The translations under genes and the position numbers were made by a program. A stretch of 8,210 nt of DNA from an uncultured Treponema sp. (lineage in GTDB: Bacteria > Spirochaetota > Spirochaetia > Treponematales > Treponemataceae). The notes under the pieces are model-generated. The model had not been told where the DNA came from, ran no database searches, and was given only the letters and a program-made list of their open reading frames with translations. The stretch spans positions 1 through 8,210 of the forward strand of contig CAMNHD010000053.1 of assembly GCA_946538875.1 (NCBI GenBank), read 5' to 3'. Shown here in pieces: positions 6,478 to 8,210 of this stretch; the stretch's first letter is position 1; every line of letters begins with the position of its first letter.

Positions 6478-6929
6478 GACCTATTATATGGAAGGAATCT
6501 GTGCTTGTCTTAGTGTTCCTTGTGTCCGCAATAGGCGTGGTCCTGTACGACATAAAGACAATGCGCATTCCCAACTGGCTGAACTACAGCACATTCGCAG
6601 TACTCCTCCTGCTTAGGACCCTGCTCCTTTGCGGAACACTTCCCGTCCATCTTCTTGCCGCCGCCTGTGCCGCAGCACTATTTGCCCTGGTAAGACTGCT
6701 GACAAAAGGCGGAATGGGCTGGGGAGACGTAAAGTACTCCGCCGTCTGCGGACTCTTTGCCGGACCCCTTGCGGCAAGTCTGGGCTTTGCGCTTTCATGT
6801 CTGTGTGCAGCAAGTGTCTTTGCCATAAGGTGTCTGTTTGGAAAGAAGCCCGTGGACAGGGCGTTTCCCTTCGGACCATATATGGCAGGCGGGGGGGGGC
6901 TGGTTTATGTAGTTTCACTTTTTGTATAA
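6474..6929 (+). CDS. Small type IV prepilin peptidase (A24 family)
   Basis: The 151-residue protein is an integral membrane aspartyl protease that cleaves the leader of type IV pilin-like or Tad/secretion-system prepilins at the inner membrane. Family signatures are clear: catalytic D26 in YDIKTMRIPNW, catalytic D85 in GMGWGDVK, and the late PFGPY motif. About six hydrophobic segments fill the chain. It lacks the N-terminal cytoplasmic and methyltransferase region of full-length PilD, so it resembles the short TadV/CpaA-like forms. Its ATG overlaps the helicase TGA by 4 nt, with AGGA just upstream, so expression should depend on translation of the helicase. A run of nine G (6891-6899) lies in codons 140-142; gain or loss of one G would replace the last nine residues. 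No pilin or pilus assembly gene is in the window, so the substrate is unknown. Confidence 0.9.
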   Translation: MRPIIWKESVLVLVFLVSAIGVVLYDIKTMRIPNWLNYSTFAVLLLLRTLLLCGTLPVHLLAAACAAALFALVRLLTKGGMGWGDVKYSAVCGLFAGPLAASLGFALSCLCAASVFAIRCLFGKKPVDRAFPFGPYMAGGGGLVYVVSLFV

Positions 6930-6959
6930 AAAAAAGCCGCCGGTAAGGTCCCCAGCGGC
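6928..6959 (-). terminator. clpX intrinsic terminator, possibly bidirectional
   Basis: On the minus strand GCCGCTGG (6959-6952) pairs with CCGGCGGC (6943-6936), eight base pairs including one U-G, around an 8-nt loop, and is followed by T8 (6935-6928). It lies 22 nt past the clpX stop and is a textbook rho-independent terminator. On the plus strand the same hairpin follows the prepilin peptidase stop by 6 nt and is followed by a looser T-rich ATTATTTATT, so it probably also helps end that transcript. Confidence 0.88.
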
Positions 6960-6981
6960 ATTATTTATTGTACCAGAGAAC

Positions 6982-8210
6982 TTATGCAGTCTTCTGGTCA
7001 ATCAGAAGCTTTTCCACATCAGGGATGGACTTCTGCTGGACAATGTCCTTGTTGATTTCAAGACGCTTCTTACCCTTGATGCTTGGTACCTCGAACATAA
7101 TGTCAAGCAGAATATGCTCAACAATTGCCCTGAGTCCGCGTGCACCTGTCTTGCTCTTGATGGCGATGCTTGCAATTTCGTCAATGGCCTCGTCGTTAAA
7201 GCTGAGATCCACATCGTCAATGGCAAAGCTTGCCTGGAACTGCTTGGTGATGGAGTTCTTTGGCTCGACAAGAATGCGCTTGAGGTCCTCGCGTGTCAGT
7301 TCCTTAAGGGCGCATGTCATAGGCAGACGGCCGATAAGTTCAGGAATGATACCGAACTTGACCAGATCGTCGGAAGTAACCTGATTCAAAAGCGCCATGC
7401 GTTCCTCTTCCGTGCGCTGTGTTCCCTTTGCACCGAAACCGATAGATGAAGAAGAAAGGCGTTCCTCGATAATCTTGTCAAGACCGACAAATGCACCGCC
7501 ACAGATAAACAGAATGTTGGTTGTGTCAATCTCGATCATCTCCTGGTTGGGGTGCTTGCGTCCTCCCTGAGGCGGTACGGAAGCATGTGTTCCTTCCAGA
7601 ATCTTGAGAAGAGCCTGCTGGACACCTTCACCGCTGACATCGCGTGTGATGGAAGTGTTTTCGCTCTTGCGGCTGATTTTGTCAATTTCGTCAATGAAGA
7701 TGATTCCACGCTCTGCGGCAGAGACATCACCGTCTGCCGCATTGATAAGCTTGAGCAGCACGTTTTCCACGTCTTCGCCCACATAGCCCGCCTCGGTCAG
7801 AGTTGTGGCGTCTGCAATGGCAAAGGGCACCTTGAGCCTCTGGGCAAGGGTCTTTGCAAGGAGAGTCTTTCCGCTTCCGGTGGGACCAAGCAGCAGAATG
7901 TTGGATTTTTCAATGCGCACATCGCTTGCGGCCTGCTTTTCCTTTGAGACAGAAAGCTGCTTGTAATGGTTGTAGACTGCCACGGACAGCACCTTCTTGG
8001 CATAGTCCTGACCAATTACATACTGGTCAAGATAATCCTTGAATTCCTTTGGGGAAGGCACATCCGCCATGTCAATCGGCGTAATAGAGTGGCGCTCGTC
8101 GTTCAGCACAGTCTGGCATGCAGCCACACAATGCTCGCAGATGTAGACATCCTGGTTGGGCGACTTTACCACCCTGCGGTTTTCGTCAGCCGGCCTGCCG
8201 CAGAATGCAC
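6982..8210 (-). CDS. clpX: ATP-dependent Clp protease ATP-binding subunit ClpX (5' end cut)
   Basis: ClpX is a hexameric AAA+ unfoldase that feeds tagged or folded substrates into the ClpP peptidase chamber. The frame is open to the right edge; 408 complete codons are visible, against about 410-425 in the family, so only some ten N-terminal codons are missing. The zinc-binding N-domain is evident: [10 protein letters not shown], then CEHCVAAC; the cut codon before A-F-C ends in GT and fits the missing cysteine. Then come Walker A GPTGSGKT (7887-7864), pore loop GYVGEDVE, Walker B IIFIDEID (near 7705-7681), RKH loop, the ClpP-binding IGF loop (7443-7435), arginine-finger region PELIGRLP, and sensor II TGARGLR. 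All key residues are intact, so it should pair with ClpP. clpP, often just upstream, would lie beyond the window. A strong terminator follows the stop codon. Confidence 0.97.
   Translation of the reverse strand, partial: AFCGRPADENRRVVKSPNQDVYICEHCVAACQTVLNDERHSITPIDMADVPSPKEFKDYLDQYVIGQDYAKKVLSVAVYNHYKQLSVSKEKQAASDVRIEKSNILLLGPTGSGKTLLAKTLAQRLKVPFAIADATTLTEAGYVGEDVENVLLKLINAADGDVSAAERGIIFIDEIDKISRKSENTSITRDVSGEGVQQALLKILEGTHASVPPQGGRKHPNQEMIEIDTTNILFICGGAFVGLDKIIEERLSSSSIGFGAKGTQRTEEERMALLNQVTSDDLVKFGIIPELIGRLPMTCALKELTREDLKRILVEPKNSITKQFQASFAIDDVDLSFNDEAIDEIASIAIKSKTGARGLRAIVEHILLDIMFEVPSIKGKKRLEINKDIVQQKSIPDVEKLLIDQKTA

Overview
The window reads as chromosomal DNA from a spirochaete, most probably a Treponema-like organism. 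This rests on the character of the encoded proteins (a short bacterial SMC, a stand-alone small prepilin peptidase, ClpX) as I recall them, not on a database search. No rRNA, tRNA, CRISPR array, insertion sequence or phage gene is visible. Most of the window is ordinary vertically inherited gene content, densely packed.

Left part (1-3726, all minus strand): a three-gene unit reading right to left. It begins with a near-consensus promoter (TTGTTC, 17 nt, TATAAT) and smc, the chromosome-organising ATPase. A 17-nt gap leads to a small single-pass membrane protein. That gene overlaps by 4 nt (ATGA) the start of an exported protein, of which only the signal peptide lies in the window.

Gap (3659-4021): 363 bases without a gene. 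It holds the smc promoter, a weak terminator candidate, two overlapping small palindromes, a G-rich patch of about 110 bases (72% G+C, half of all bases G) and a small AT-rich inverted repeat. The G-rich patch is the least explained DNA in the window.

Middle (4022-6929): a GT4-type glycosyltransferase (minus) and a DEAD-box RNA helicase (plus) diverge from a 47-bp region. That region carries two mirror-image extended -10 boxes (TGn-TATAGT), each 6-8 nt from an ATG with no Shine-Dalgarno sequence, so both genes may be transcribed as leaderless or nearly leaderless mRNAs. The helicase overlaps by 4 nt (ATGA) a small type IV prepilin peptidase, which carries a G9 homopolymer near its C-terminus.

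Right part (6928-8210): a strong hairpin followed by a T8 tract (minus) ends clpX, the unfoldase of ClpXP protease. clpX runs off the right edge, missing only about its first ten codons.

The most interesting points are: the SMC lacks a recognisable canonical hinge where one is expected and has a 129-residue acidic tail; the possible divergent leaderless promoters; the G-rich intergenic element; the G9 tract in the prepilin peptidase; and a helicase with several altered motifs and a low-complexity insert that coincides with a change in isoleucine codon use.
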